From NCBI GenBank assembly GCA_963920765.1, contig OY987243.1, forward strand, positions 18,223,419 to 18,287,418: a DNA stretch of 64,000 bases, given 5' to 3'. Shown one piece after another: positions 38,555 to 53,428 of the stretch. A program made the position numbers and the translations under genes. Source of the DNA: Ulota crispa (lineage: Eukaryota > Streptophyta > Bryopsida > Orthotrichales > Orthotrichaceae). Under the pieces are notes generated by a model, which searched no databases, was not told where the DNA came from, and saw only the letters and a list, made by a program, of their open reading frames with translations. Positions within the stretch are counted from its first letter, which is position 1. Each line of letters starts with the position of its first letter.

Positions 38555-40817
38555 ATAGCAACTTGTACATTAGCCCGGATGAGCAATAATGACGAAGTTT
38601 TTTCTTACTTTTATGTTGCTCTGATTGCTCTGTAAATTCTATAGTAAGAAAGTGGCACACAAAATTCATTGAAAGGTTTAAGTGCCGACTGGCGAATTTG
38701 CTTTTCCAAATGTCCAGCCAGTGGCGACTTAATTGTCTTTGCGATGAAATGGTGGCAACACTTTCTTTTGGAGGTGGGATAACTGGATTTGATATGCAAT
38801 TTGCAGGGTTTTTGTCAATCTGTTTGGAAAACATAAAATTTGGTTCCCATTTGCAATGTGGAGATTTTTTTCTCATTTTCTTGATAGTATAAAATAATCA
38901 TTTAAAACATCTAAAAATACTTAAAAATATTTTTGTTAGTATGAATAAGTATACTAATGTACTGTACATTGTATATAATTTTCAATGGCATATTTCTATA
39001 ACTGCAATACGATTTGAGACAAAGACAGATTCAAACTGCACAAACTTAATCAAAGACTGAGTTAAATTTAAAAATAGATTACCACATAAAAGTGCCTTTA
39101 TTCATGCTTTTTAATCTTTTCGTTTTCACAATCTTTGCATACTTGATAAATCTTAAGTGCTGCCAAAAAAAACTCAAAAAATAAAACTGCAACTAAGCTT
39201 ACGTACACAAACCTTCCAAATGTTGAATCAAAAACAAATTAAAAGCACATTTATAACTAACTAGATTAGTGCAATGCACCATATAGTATATGTATATGAC
39301 ATACAACGCATATTTTTTAATGAATTTTTAAGTCACTGTAGATTTGTAACCTTAAAAATTTGATACAGTATTAGTTTTAAAACAAATCAGCCTCTCCCTA
39401 ATTTACATATTATTGAGTCCTCCGCTAGTGCGCAATGACGTGAATATCATATGCAGCAAATTGTTGGTTTTGGAACATCCCACTATTTGGTGAAGTTGAA
39501 GTAGTAGAATAGACCTTTCAAATAATATAAGACATAAACGTAAACGCCTAACCAAAAACTGATTGTTTTTGAAGGTAAAATCAGTGGCTAAGACAAAAGT
39601 ACAAGTTTCCTTTTACATCTAACATCATGTTAGGTAAATTGGGCGAAAGAGGTCATTTTGGGACTTCTGAAGGTTTAGGGTGATCATCCCAAACAAAACT
39701 CCAACATTTTTTTTGGGACACGTGTCCTCACCTGAGAGGAGGAATTTGTGAGGGAAAAATTCTTAGTGACTCAAACTGAATCTAATACTTTTGGATTTGG
39801 TTTGAGGTGACTTGAGTACAAAATGGTACCTCTGTTTTCCCAATTTACCTAATATGACCTTATCTTGTCTGTTATCTAATTGCTTGTTATTTTTGTTATT
39901 GTTTTGGTCATTTCCTACTTCAATGACTTACATTGATACCAGTGCTTCCAAAGCAAATGACAAGTGCTCAATTGTTGAAGCAGCTCATATATTGTTGAAT
40001 AATCACACATGCACAACAGGGAAACACGGTCTGAATTGATTGGAAATTGACAATATTCTATTAGTATTGACAAAACAAAGTGTTTGAATTTTTTTTTTTG
40101 GTAATATCTTGTGCTTTTGGCCGTTTTAATAATTTCTTGGAAAGGAGGGACAACAATTACCACAGTCATAGTGGTGGGTCCTTCAAATATTCACCCGTGC
40201 AATATATAATTTAAAACCCCAAATTGACAAGTTGACTTTAATATGACTATGTGGGTTCCACTTCAACAAAGATTCTTAATACTTTGACATTTGTGTCCAC
40301 ATGTTAAATTGCAGTGGTGTTCACATAGAAATGAACAATATCAGATACTTCAACAGACAAATTGTTTTCTTTAGTACAACAATATATACACAAGAGTTCA
40401 AGACTGAAATTTGCATGTAAATCTGTGGTACTGAATGATTTATTAGCAAGTAGTTGAACATAAGCCATCAGCCCATTTCCAAGACCTTTCAGATGACGAG
40501 GATAAGTTATTGTCATCGACCACTTCATTCCTTGCCTCTAGGTCTATGTCCTTGTCACTTCCTCCATGATCTTGGAAAATTTGGTTTGCAAATAACTGTT
40601 ATGTAATTAAAGTGTTGGTCCTTCTTTGAATACTTTCACGTGCTCTTGTACTGCATCAAAAGTCCTCTTCCAAATCTTGTCGGCTGCCAAAATCTAGATC
40701 GACGGTGTCATCTGTCTGATGCATAGAACCCCCAATAGGAGGCTGCTGAACCGCTGGATCCGGAGGATGACATTGACCTTGACGCCCTTCATATTTGTCC
40801 TCACTCCTTCCTCTCTT
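38555..40817. other. AT-rich sequence left of the CACTA transposase remnant
   Basis: No gene is recognised. The left terminus of the CACTA element would be expected here, but no CACTACGGGAAAA-type sequence can be found, so that end may be lost or rearranged. The open frames here lack similarity. Confidence 0.4.
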
Positions 40818-43800
40818 TCAACCTTGACCTGCATCTTCTGATCTGCCGTGTCCTTGCAATCTAAATGACCAATTCCGACTAGGTACAAGAACTTCTCTCA
40901 TGGCAACATTGCATCCTGTCAATGAAGCAATTCGTGAACCGTCACCAACATATTGGTCAATCCGCAGACCCACAAACTTGTCATCTGCTCCAATATCAAA
41001 TAGATGACTGTCAAAGTCATCCTTCGTATTAGGTAAAACTTGTCTCCCACGCACCTATTTTCTCAGAACCACTCTCCAACCGGCATCTTTTGCAACTTCA
41101 AAATAGTAGACTTACTCACATTGTCTTGGAAAACAGAAGCTATCTTGTTTGACATAGTCAGGACGCCTATCGTACTTAACTAATGTAAAGCCCCATTGAT
41201 CCTTCTTAATAGTGGCATCGCGTCCAACATAGTTAGCTTGTACATAATCACACACAAGCACTATTATAGAATGACGCGAGTAATGTAGCTCAAGTATTTT
41301 GTCTAAGTGGCCCAGGTACTTGACATTGCTCTACACCTGGTTTGCATCATTTTGTCCACTTTGAGAAAATTGTCTAAAGATAGTCAAAATTCCACTGTCT
41401 GCAGTTTTGAGAGTTGCTTCAGCCCTCAACACACAAAAGTGATTGCCAAACGCAGACATGGACCTGTATGACGTTGCTATTGGCGCCGGACCTATAATAG
41501 TGTTGACAACATCGTCAAGAATAGGGTTCTCCATCTCTTGGTTGCGTCTCACTTCATCAGCCACCCATGTAGCAAACTCTGGCAACAGATGCAGGTCCAT
41601 TGGAAACACAATTTGTGGAGCCCTTCCGCGTCTCCAATTCTCTCCTCTAAATAATATGCGTTGGGCTTCTCGATCATGCACTGCATCTTCATATCTACTG
41701 CTCTCAAAAAGAAGAATACATTAGGACAACAATACAGCCAGCACCGGCAGACATATACTTTAACGTTTTCCATTTTTCCGTTCTCATGGTTTCACTCTAA
41801 TGTCCCCACTTTACCACATCTTTTGTGTTTTTTTATCACACAAAAAAGCACTAAACACAACATATGCAACATCCTCTTTGCTATCAGACAAGTCAAAAAA
41901 TATTCTTACAAGAATACATATTGTCTTAAAAAAGAAAAGGAATACAGAAGGTCCACATGCTAGAAGTTCATAACATTAACCCCAAAAAGTATCCTAGAGG
42001 TAAATTTCTGGCTTACAATGTTACAGTAAACCCATCCTCTATAAAGCAAACACCATTTACGTGACCAAAAGTGTATGAAGTTTTTTTCAATAAACATATA
42101 GAATTTTTCATTACCGTTGCTTGTCGACACTAACCTTCCCAACCCATCAACAGCCAAAACATAGGTAATTCCCACACATAATCCTCTCGTTGTTTTCTTC
42201 AATCACTATCAACCTTGGTTGTGGATATTGTGGCAAATACTGAATACTGGACATATCGTTGGAATGTTAGGTTCCGCATTAAGAGTTATAATTTTCATAC
42301 CTAGTCATTACACGGCTGCTCATAAAATTGCAAAATCAGCTTTCAATTAGTACATGCCTAACTCACCGGTAGACAAGTCAATCACTGACCAGTCACATCA
42401 GAAGGGGCTTTTTAAAAATTTTGTTTTGCTCAAAAGGCATCTTTGACGTTAAAGAACGCAACTACGACACTTACTGCCGCAACACCAACATAACAATATA
42501 CACAAAACTTTTTAATTATATCTGTTCAATGAGAAAGAGGTGAACCTTCAATCCACAAATACAGTCCACTTGTACCAGTATATTTCCTCCTCTCTTCTAC
42601 GTACAATGCCTACACTCTGACAACAACAAAAGCACGGACATGACCTTTAGTAATTAGTTCAGTTCCCGACTAGTGTAGCAACTTCAGAATCCAACTAAGC
42701 ATGCCACTTTGACACGCGATTGAGCACAAAGACAAATGAATTAGGGAGCTACTGCCTTTGGAATCCATATATGAACAACTTCTTTATAATTTCCGTGAAT
42801 CAGTAGTTGAATTTTACCTAAACATCCCCTTTACAAAAATCAACATTGCAACAATAGAACACAAGTAGAAGAGACACCGTGTTTCACAAAATGAAAAGAT
42901 TGATTTCCATCATTATAAGAAAGACATTGAGCAACTCACCTTCTGTATGCCTCCATATGTACTGTGTTGTGTAAAACAAACTCCTATATATTTCTCTGGA
43001 ATGTGAAATCCATACATCGGTTCTTCTTCCCACTTTCTACTTCTTCATACATGGTAGGTTCTTTGTTTTTGTCCCATGCCCTTTTTGTTGTTGGGGTGTA
43101 GTTTGATAGATATTTGTTCAAAATCCTATAGATTCTTCCCTTGTGTACGCACATGCCATGCTCCCTCGAGTTTGGTTTTATTTTTGACATAGCCTTTGAA
43201 AACCTTCATAAAGCGCTCAAATGGATACATCCACTTGTTGTGGATTGGTTCACAAATAAAATGCTCCTCGACCAAGTGAATTGGCAAATGTAACATTATG
43301 ACAAAACATGATGGTGGCAACTCCCTCTCTAAGTAACAAACAGCTTCTGCAACTTCTTCCAACATCTGTTGCTTTTGAGAAGTGTCCACTACTTTAGCAC
43401 ATAATCTCCTAAACAACCTACTCACCTTCATAATAGCATGAACTACTCCAGCATCTCCTATGTTCCTAAGACAAAGTGGTAGTACCTGCTGGAGTAGTAC
43501 ATGATAGTCGTGAGTTTTAAGTCCCTGCATCTTTCCTTCTTTAATTCTCTAACTTAAAGGAGTGACATATTTGGAGGGAAACTTCAAAGTAGACAATGTT
43601 TGGAAAAAAATGTCTTGGTGCTGCTTTGTGAGAACGTACAATGCGTCTGGCATAAAATATGCATGCCTTTGTCCTTGGTCTTGCAAGTGTAGATGCGGTC
43701 GGATGTTTTGAGCTCTCATGTCTTGTCTAGACTTAATCCCATCATTTTCTCCAAAAATTGTGCACATCAGATTGTTGCACACATTTTTCTCAATGTGCAT

Positions 43801-46765
43801 TACATCCAAGACATGCCAAAGTGGAAGTTCCTGCAGATATAGCATATGCTATATTAATATTCTTCATTTCTCAAAATTGTCGATTGTACACAAATAACAT
43901 TAAGCTACCAATGACACAACTATTGTATAACTACAATATACAGTAACGCATTGGCAATTATTGTAGAACTTAAAAAAAAAATAGTATTACATTAGCCAAT
44001 GCATGGGCAATGCAACGTTTCACTAAAGACAATAGTGACAATCAAAACGTTGACTGCCATTGTGATGTGCCCTAATAAATCACATCCCTTATGAATAGAG
44101 CACTGTTTTGGCAGTTTTAATACATAATTACATGTTTGCTATATCATACCATTAGTTTGCAAAAAAAAATCACGTGTTGCACCCTATCAATCCTAGATAA
44201 TGTAGAGTAACACAATAACCGCAACTGCCTCTCACACTTCACATCTTACACAGCGGATAGAGATAAATCAAATTCATAGAAAACAATTTTTGAGAACAAA
44301 AAATTCCTTTGAAACACTCATCGCCCAGTAGGGTAGGTCAAATAACTTGCTGACTTGCTTGACACCAGTCTTCTTCACCGGATTGTTCCCCGCATTAGGA
44401 CGCCCACCCCCTTATAGATACATTTTCCGTAATTCACCACGTTCAACTATATCTTGTCTTGATTGGCAATTTGGAGCCTTGTCATAATTACATTCACCAT
44501 TAAAAGCAGTAGCAGCGCTCCTCCACAGGTGGTCTCTCTTCAACCAATGCTAGTGACCCATGTACAACATCTTGTTAACTTCCTTGGAATGCTCTGCAAA
44601 AGTACCCTCACTACAGATGGGGCACCATGCAAAGCCCTTCCTAGTCTGACCTGATACAAGTGTGTATGCCGGGAAGTCATTAACAGTCCACATGAGCATC
44701 CCCAAAGTAAGAAGTTCCTTCCAGAGCTTGGCTCTACAAACATGTCAATTGCCCTCACCCTTGTCCACAGCTTCTTCAGTTCGTGAACTAGTGGTTGCAT
44801 ATAGATATCTATAGATTCCTCAAATGGAGATGTAGGACCTGGAATTATCATGGTGAGGGTTAAGAAAAATTTCTTTGTAACCAGGTAAGGTGGAAGGTTG
44901 TAGAAAACTAAGAGAACAGGCCACACAGAATGTGTGGATGATTGGACACTATATGGATTAACGCCGTCAAGAGAGAGACCTATTTGGACGTTCCTAGGTT
45001 CTCTATTAAAGGTAGGGTGTTTTTCATGAATGAAGCGCCATCGCTCCCCATTGATAACTGATCTCATTTTACCATCACTTGATTGATTATGAGCATGCCA
45101 CTACAAAAGCTTTGCAATGGCTGGGCATCAGTACATTTTTTGCAGCCTCTTAATGATGGAAAAATACCTAAGCACTTGAACAGGTACTATTGTAGATCCT
45201 TGTATGTACCTAGACTTTTTACAACGTGGACACTGCTGTAAGTGAGATGTACCTTTCTAGTACAAAGTTTTCCCACAAACATAGCAATGTATTGTTTGAT
45301 GAGAAAGTCCCAGTTTCTTTAACATGGACTTCAAGACGCACGAATTCCGTGGGCAGTTATTCATGGAAGGTAGAATGTCATTTTTGAGAAACTTAAGCAA
45401 TTCATCTAAGAAGTAATGGTTACTTGAATAGAGGGTGCACAGCGACATGAGCACCACGCTAAATTTCAAGGCACTGCTTGAAGACTTGGGGAACAGCGGC
45501 TCTGCTGATTGCCTCAGAAACAACTCTAGCAATTCCGTTTAATCTTTTTCTTCTTCAGTTGCAGAGAGATCATCAAAATCCAAAACTTCATCTGGATCCT
45601 CCCTGATTTCTTTGTGAGTGGCGTTTGCCTGCCCAAAGTAGTCATGCGTCATTTCTTGAAGGTTAATATTTGTGTCTGTATCCATAGCTTTGTTACTGTT
45701 GTCGACATCCTCAAATGAGTAATCCCCTTTCTATGGCGGAATTTCATGTCGTCTTGCACCCTCATCCTCAAAAAATACTGCAGCTGACTCATTCCCCTGC
45801 ACATGAATACATCATCACAAAAACATGGTTACATAAAAAACCAGTAAATCAATGAATAATCTTAGAAAACAAGTCATGGAAGAACGCAGGAAAGGCTACA
45901 TCCAAGGGCATAGAGAGCACCAAAAAGCTGTAGAGACATCTTTTGTAGAATTAGAATCAACCATACATATGGAATTGACAAACTTAACCTATTGACTCAT
46001 TCAAGTGCATGAAGTCATTTCGCTTTTGAACATGACCTTCCTATCATCAAATTTTCCTTACTTTGCAGTTGCAACTTAATCCAAATTAAACATAATTGCA
46101 GCTGTGCTGCGCCTCATTTTATAGTAATAGAGTGTTTAATTTTTGTGAAACACCTTGGCAATGGAACTACTAGAAAAGAATACTTACTATAATGATATAT
46201 CTACACTATTTACTGCATTTAATCAATTAACCAATAACAAATTGAATAAGTTTGTCAACACTATATCGGCTACAATAATATAATAACAGTACCAATTTGG
46301 ACAGGTACATTACAACGACTTTAATTCTCACTCAGCAAACAAAAGCATGCCTAGGTTTTCATTTTCATTAGTCAATATTTTTGTTCACAATACGATAGTT
46401 ATATTATACTACAAGTATTAAATGAATGAAGTACAGCGTCCTTGCAAATAATGTGAGGAAGAAACTCTACATAACTTTTAAAATAGCGCTATGAAATTCA
46501 TTTATTCATTTAATTTTTTTGAAGATGACAAATTGATCAAACTCTACATCAACGATAAAGAGATTACCGTACACAATCTTACCAGAAGTGGATACACTAA
46601 GTGCCTATCTCTGCCATATTTGAGGTGGTGCCGCTCTATAACTTGCACATCTTGGAATATCATTCTGTGACACTTCTTGCATGCGCATCAGTAGCGTTGC
46701 AGGCCTTCCCTTGCTGATATTGCTCTTACTATATGGTAACACTGGTTCACCTGACTTGAATCCAT
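40818..46765 (-). pseudogene. CACTA (En/Spm) TNP2-type transposase, degenerate
   Basis: Translated pieces line up in the order of a plant TNP2 transposase from ATG 46765: CACKKC and ERHHLKYGRDRHL (46740-46560), an N-terminal segment with FSVVLMSLCTLYS and LKKLGLSHQTIHCYVC (45532-45257), RNVQIGLSLDGVNPYSVQSS and LLVFYNLPPYL with IPGPTSP (45067-44800), TVNDFPAYTLVSG with FAWCPIC (to about 44570), WHVLDVMHIEKNVCNNLM (43845-43549), a DUF4218-like part with NKWMYPFERFMKVFKGYV (43530-43126), and a DUF4216-like C-terminus with VKYLGHLDKILELHYS and DQWGFTLVKYDRR (41681-40818). In-frame stops occur after QRY, KD, KMY, KLL and MGH, and there is a frameshift near 44690. The protein cannot be functional. 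Confidence 0.9.
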
Positions 46766-49700
46766 TTCTTGAATTTATTTATGCACTTTTGTTTGTATCG
46801 GGAATTGTTGGTGATAATGGAATTCAATGAATAAAGAACTGCAAAGACAAATGTAGCCACCGGCTTCACTGCCAAAACTAGCATATAGAGTTCCACATTA
46901 AAAACTAGAAATTTCAACATGTTCTGCAAGATCATAGAATTAGCAAAGCATATACATGTTTGCCAAATGTAGAGCCCGATTTTAGGTTACATAAAATATC
47001 AACGGGGCCGTAGATGAGCAAATATAGTTTCATTGGAATTCACTGTCACAATACTCTTTGCAGACAATGACAAATTTTGCGCAACCAAACTACATTACAA
47101 ACAAGCATTTCCGTTTCTCCACAGAGTATGCCCTTATTAAAAAAAATACAGTTAAATTGACAAAAAGGGTTAACGGCAAAGCAAACAAACAATGTAATGT
47201 TGAAATCATTTTTACAATTACACACGTTTACAGGGTAGGGCAGAAAAAGTCTGATGACTGTGCAATTCATCATTGCTTAAGCAGTATTGATATTTACATC
47301 TTCTTCCACAATCGTTAAGTTAGACTGTGATATTAATAAATCCTTCATACAAGAATATAGGAACGTATTATAGATGGTGTCATACCTAATATTTTACTCT
47401 TTTGTGAAGCCCCTTGATTTTGTCACTCACAGTTCCTTCAATGCTCTCAATCCAGCCGTAAAATGCTCCTGGAGAGCAATACAACTATATCAGTGAAGGT
47501 CATTAGTATTGGCTTTAACAAAGTAAATTCAAATTGCAAACCAAATTGAACATGGAATCATGCACGCTGTATCTGAGGAAAAAAATATGTCTGCGGAGGA
47601 GAGCTAATCCTAATTGGAATGGCATAATACGTTACTCTGAATGCAAATCCTAAGTCTTTAATGTAAACCTTCAGAAGGAACTACATAAGGCGCACGATCT
47701 CCAACGCGCTTGTTCATAGGCAACCTTAGAGAGCAAGGGAACTCATTGCTTGTTAAGAACAAAAAAATCACAGTTGTTACTCATTCCTGTAGTACAAAGT
47801 GTAATGAAAACATTCACAACACATTGACAGAAATTGACTCTACACCAATTACTCATATTGCATCATAATTATAGTTGAGTGAGTAGTCACTTTACAAAGA
47901 TTGTGCATGATGAGACTTAGGGTTCCGAAATGTCAAATCAACGTGCACTTTAGCACGGTCATGTCACCATCCTCTTCTCCTCCGCCATACGTATTCAGTG
48001 ACAGTAATTCTAACTTTCCATTCTTTTCAAGCTATGGAGAGTTTGCATTTGAGGACCTTCGTGAGGTCGTGCAACATGGTTGTAATGTTAGAGATTGCAC
48101 CTGGAGTGTGTTCATTTGTTGTCAAACCGGAGTTTTGTTCTCTGAGTTTGCACGTGTTTTTTAATTTCAGTTTTTTCTAGGAATAAATAGCGAGGATGAA
48201 AGTTTGGGGGAAGACTTACAACAAGTGCAACTACGTACTGGTTAATTTTTGGTATTTGGCATCAGCAATTACTGCAACTTCACAAAGAAGTCGGAGTTGA
48301 TGTTTGGTGGCGTTCACTTGGAGATAATGTAGGCATTCTAAGTCTTAACCTCTGAAGTTCCAGAGATAATGAACCCACGCAATGCAATTTTACAGGTTGA
48401 GGTAGAGTACCTTCAATAACTTCAGCATGGGAACTTCTAAATGTGGAAGACATTGTAGAGGTACGTGTCTTGTGCTGTGTGGTCAATATTTTATGGCCAT
48501 GACGCTTTGTTAAATCTAAGCTTGTAACAAAAGATGAGTGCTAGTTGATTTCCAATGAAAAGGCATTGAATCCAATGAATACTACTGTATTGTTACTTCT
48601 CGTGTCACAGTCATGCAAATTGTGAACTTTGCAGTACTTTTAGGAGCTTTGGTTGTGGAGGAGAGTGTAGTACTGTGGGGTTCATTTCTTTGTTTTAGTA
48701 TGGCATTTTGTGTTTGAAGTTGCGGGATGGTATATTGTACCGCAAGAGTATAATGCTGTAAGGGTTTTTCATTGAATCGCCGAGCATTGTAGGCACATTT
48801 TAGTATTGTTATTTCATTTGCAAAGACGTCTATTTTTTATTATTTTGCAATAATGACTGAAGCAATGCCTTATTGCATGTTTCTAAAGGAATACTACGAA
48901 GTCATTGAGACTAAATTTTGTTTCTTGTTCCTACTGCATGCTAATGCTAATTGCAAAATTGTCAAAAGGGGACACTGATATTTTCCGAGGTATGCAAAGA
49001 CAAGGCACCAGTTAAATACAATTCCTTTGTTGAAGAATCAAGAGGTTAGTAACATACTAAAAGCATATGTCATGGAAGTCTGGCAGTTAGGTTAATTCAT
49101 GAACTGATGTAAACAGTTCGAAGAACTTTTGAAAACTTTTCTTCTACACCCATATGCAGCGGTTATGGACCTCATGCCCAACCTCGTAGTTACTGAAATG
49201 TTGTAATATGTCATACTATTCTTGTTTGGTCTTTAGAAGTGGTACAATGGCCCTTTCATTCATTGAAAGTATGACTGTCCCCCATTCGGCAATGTTAATA
49301 CAGGTTTCACATAGCACAGGTAAAATTAAGATACATTTTTTATAATTCCTACAAGTTATTCAAAGTGAAAGTGTTCTTGGCCTCTAAAAGTTAATAATTT
49401 TTTCTATGCTATCTCCTTCCTTCAGTGGTGGAGATCCAAGAAAACCATGTGAGGTTTAAAGCACTTCTTCTAAGTAAATTAACATAATAAGTGTGAAAGG
49501 TTACTATGTACATGGAATGCTTCATAATGGGTATGCTTAGTATGAACATCACTGTTATGTACGCAATGAAAGGGATGAATTGAAGGGGATGAAAAATGAA
49601 AGCATGGAAGATAAATCTTGACTATGACCTCTAAGAAACTCATGTGAGGACATATCAAAGTTTGTTATTTATAGTTATTAGGTATATAAGGAATAGTAAC

Positions 49701-50412
49701 ATTGAGTAAACTATTTCTACAGGGGATGGTAAAACAATATACATGCTATTCATTATAGAAATTAGTGCATTTGAGTAGGAGTCCCTCCTTTTTCTTTGGA
49801 GTACTTATGGATACATGTGGTGGGTTCATGTTATGTTCTCTTGAATGTTTGGTACTTTATGGCAAATTCAGTGATGCTTAGAGACCTTTCTCAAAGCAAA
49901 ATCTGACTTGAAATTGCAATATTTGTAATGGAGAAGCAACGTTTGAGAAATCATGTGCAAACGTTGTTCATGAAATCAGAGGAGCGTAATTCAAATTTCC
50001 AATGGACTTGGAAATCAATGAATGTGCTGATGATGTTTGATATTCTTGGAAATGAAGTACCTCATACAGTTGTGAAAGTCATAACCTACTGTATGACGGT
50101 AATATTAATTATCATTAAATACAGAATTACCAACTCTGAAATTGTTTTTTCAATGTTGCTGTACATTTGATGAAAAAAGGGCGGTAAGAATAAATAGAAT
50201 GGTGCATTATAGGTAGTTCATATGAACCTTAATCATGCACAGTCTTCTATTGTTCAGATGGAGAACCATTATAATAAGTTAACGTCAAACGTGGAAAATT
50301 TTGTATTATCTAACCTAAACATGTAAAACCTGTAATGCCTTATGAGTTTTTGCTATTCAAGTACGGGGAAGCGCTTACCGGATGATAATTGTGTGTGTTA
50401 TTTTTAGTAGAT
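46766..50412. other. Central part of the CACTA remnant between divergent reading frames
   Basis: AT-rich sequence separates the transposase start from the + strand frame. An 87-codon frame at 47901-48164 with a Ser/Pro-rich start is not recognisable and may be a decayed 5' exon. Otherwise I see no coding similarity. Confidence 0.35.
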
Positions 50413-53400
50413 ATGACTTTGCCTGCAAACTTCGGAAGGAGGAATGACAAATTTGTGCCTTCAAAGGACAGTCCTCATGGAACTCCGAATGGACATTGAT
50501 ACATGCCAGAGCCACTCAGGGCTATGGAGCAAGGGCACAGTAACTCTGCGCCAAGGACATTGTCACTGTGGATGCCAATCCAGTCCTTCTCTCAGAGAAT
50601 ACCATCCTTGCAGGGATTACAAAGTCCTCCAAATCATTTCTTTGCTATGGAAACTGCTAGAGCGTCTTTGAGCAGAGCAGTACCATAGATTCGAGGGACT
50701 AATCTTGGGACCAATGTTACTACATCAAGAATAGGAACATCTGTGTTTGCAAGGAATGGGAACAGAAGAGCACCTCCAGAAGGGGAAGAGTACTTGAACA
50801 ACAACTATTTTATGAGGGCGTCTAATCACTCCTCAGGTGCGCGTGGAAAAGACCATAACAATAGTGAATGAGATGATGCACATGTGAATCCTACTTAGTC
50901 TTCAATTTCACTGTACGTATGACAAATTGTAAAGGAAAATAGTGTGATGGGGTACCGTGAATTTAAGGAATTGGTGTAGAAACCAGATGTGGTTCTAAAT
51001 TATAATTGATTTAAATATTCCCAATGGTGGACTAAAGAAAGGGATATCAGTTTTGTGGCTATGAAATTATATTTTCCAAGATTGCAACCTGTCTTTTGAA
51101 ATGGTGGATGACATGGTTCAGAGTGGGCATGCAGAAATACATTGACGTATTCTAACTTATGTCTTTGTATGAATTAAATCTACAAACATTAAATATCAGA
51201 TTCAAAAATTAATGAAGAAGTAATTAATTTTGGGCTATCTTCACTTATATTATTTTGATCTCAAATTCTATTGCATGTACAATGACAGTTGAATTTATTT
51301 TAGTGTCCTTAGTATTAGAGTTCATACTGAAGACAAAGTATTTTGTGTTATTACTCATGAATTGTGACAATTAGTACTTGCAGGTCAAACTGAATTTTTG
51401 ACAAGAATACTAAAAGCAAAGAGTTGAAACTAACATGCGAAATGTTGTTATGAATGAAAGGGAACTTACACATACCCGATTATCAAGCAACATGAGCAAT
51501 AAGAGTTGACAGAGTCATGGAACAACCTTTCAAAGGTGCAACTGATGTAAAGCGGAAGCAGAGACCTCAGGATTGGACGATTCCAAGTCCGTCACCGATG
51601 AATCCACGAAATCTAGAGATACCTGTACCAGGGAGGGAGCGTTATGACGCTCTATCACAACAAACATTGCACAGCAATGTAAGATACGAGAAGGAGAAAG
51701 TTTACAAAGGATCTATTGTCCCCCATTTTCCAGTATTCAACAGAGACAACCATAATGATACAAATATAAATTTTTGTTCAAATGGCACAACTGCTATAAA
51801 AGGAGAAGTTTGTTTCATAAAACCAATTGATTAGATGTGTGAATTCACACGTTTATGACAAGGGAGTTTGGGGGTTGTTATTTTTATTATTATTCTTCTT
51901 GTAAATCACAACTATAGGACTTAATTGGTTTAAACTATAGTTTTGGACGTTCATGTATGCTTTAATTATATTAGAAATACATGCGTATTGAGAATATGCA
52001 GTTTTAGACATTGAAATAATGGCAACGTTACTGTATTATGCAGGATGCTGTAACAAAAGTTGGTGTGGAGGAGTCACAGCCAAGTATGCCTGAGATCTTA
52101 GTAAACAAAGAATGTGGTGATTCCAATGGTGAATGAGAAGACAAGGGTTCATAGGAGAACAACGATGCCATCATGTACATGCAAGGAGCTCCTGAGAATC
52201 TTCACACACAAGATCAGCACATGCTAGACAAAGAGTTGGTATTTAGGAGGTTAGAAGTGGACAATTGCAGGGAAAGGAGGCATGCGCAGGCAGCAAGGGA
52301 GGCTAAAAGGGAGCAACGTCATCTTGCAAGTCTTTCCAGAAACATTTTTTGGGTTGATGAGTATACAGGAGTGCCATTTGGAGAAGAGGTTGGTAAATGG
52401 AAGACCGAGTTGAAGTTGTTGTCCAAGAAACTTGACCTTGCCATACACAACATAAACCATCAACTCCAGAGCGCTGTCAACAAAACTTACAAGTGGATTC
52501 AACTTATGTGGCAGTATAGCAATCCCATCAAGACTGGTTGTGTGAAGGAAGTTATTGCCAAAGGGCTTATTGAAAGGCGTTACGCCTTGAAGACAAAACT
52601 TAAGAATAATGAGAAGAGGCCAGAGGTCATTTTAGATTGCACCTGGCTTGCTCTTGCGAGTGCACTGACAAACCTGATAAGCATCCAAAAATCAGAAAAT
52701 TGCAAGAAAGCTAATGCTGTGCACATTAATTTTGGCAGGACAGGTCCATCTGGGGAAGTGCGTGTGTGGGAGCAGCTCCGTAAACGACTTGGAAGAACTC
52801 TAGACCCAATAGAACTTCAAGCGGAAATGGTTTGAGACAAGGGTTACGGTGGGAGGGTTAAGAAGGCAAGAAACACTGCTGCAATAATGCAAGGAGAAGT
52901 TGGTGCCTCTATGTCAGGTTTAGGTACTTCTAAGTCATTGCATGCCAGCAATGTCTTGACTTGCATATTCATATACAATGCAAGGCTAGTGAATTTAGTC
53001 ATGGATGTCTAGTTAAAACGAATACCATTGTTGTAAGCACTGAAGTTCATTTCACCTTGTTCTGAGCACTGGTAGGGATGATATCTCATGTAGAACAAGA
53101 CATTTCCAATCATCCAGCGTATCTTAAACTTTTGGAAAGAGAAAAACAAATGATGGATAGAGAGGAAAAAATGATGCAAAGACTAGCAATATTGGAGAAA
53201 TCAATAGGAATGAACACCCTGACAGAAGAACGTCAAGTGACCACCAACACTCAGCTTACATCACCGGAGGTAGTAACAAAAAGACTGACAGTCAACCATA
53301 TGGCATCAACAATGGCTTTATTGAGGACCAACGTTGATCTCAAAGAAGAATCACATTTGCATGAGGAGACAGTGCCAAAATCAGCAGTGCTCACAGGAAC

Positions 53401-53428
53401 AACACATGAAGATGGTCAAATGCAGTGA
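50413..53428 (+). pseudogene. Second CACTA open reading frame (TnpA/Transposase_24-like), degenerate
   Basis: Several + strand pieces look like one decayed multi-exon gene. 50413-50880 starts MTLPANFGRRNDKFVPSKD but has internal stops. 51517-51834 is a Pro-rich segment. The best piece, 52173-52835, has a charged helix (RERRHAQAAREAKREQRHL), EVGKWKTELKLLSKKLD, GLIERRYALKTKLKN and GEVRVWEQLRKRLGRTLDP. Past a TGA it continues in frame as DKGYGGRVKKARNTAAIM, typical of the region after the conserved core in CACTA second ORFs. 53078-53428 encodes a probable coiled coil (KLLEREKQMMDREEKMMQRL). Its orientation is opposite to the TNP2 remnant. I assign it by context and overall look; joins are not established. 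Confidence 0.5.

Noticed and set aside
45100-45112. CACTACAAAAGC as a CACTA left terminus
   Set aside because: It lies inside the transposase coding remnant (opposite the KLL stop WHAHN region), so it cannot be an element end.
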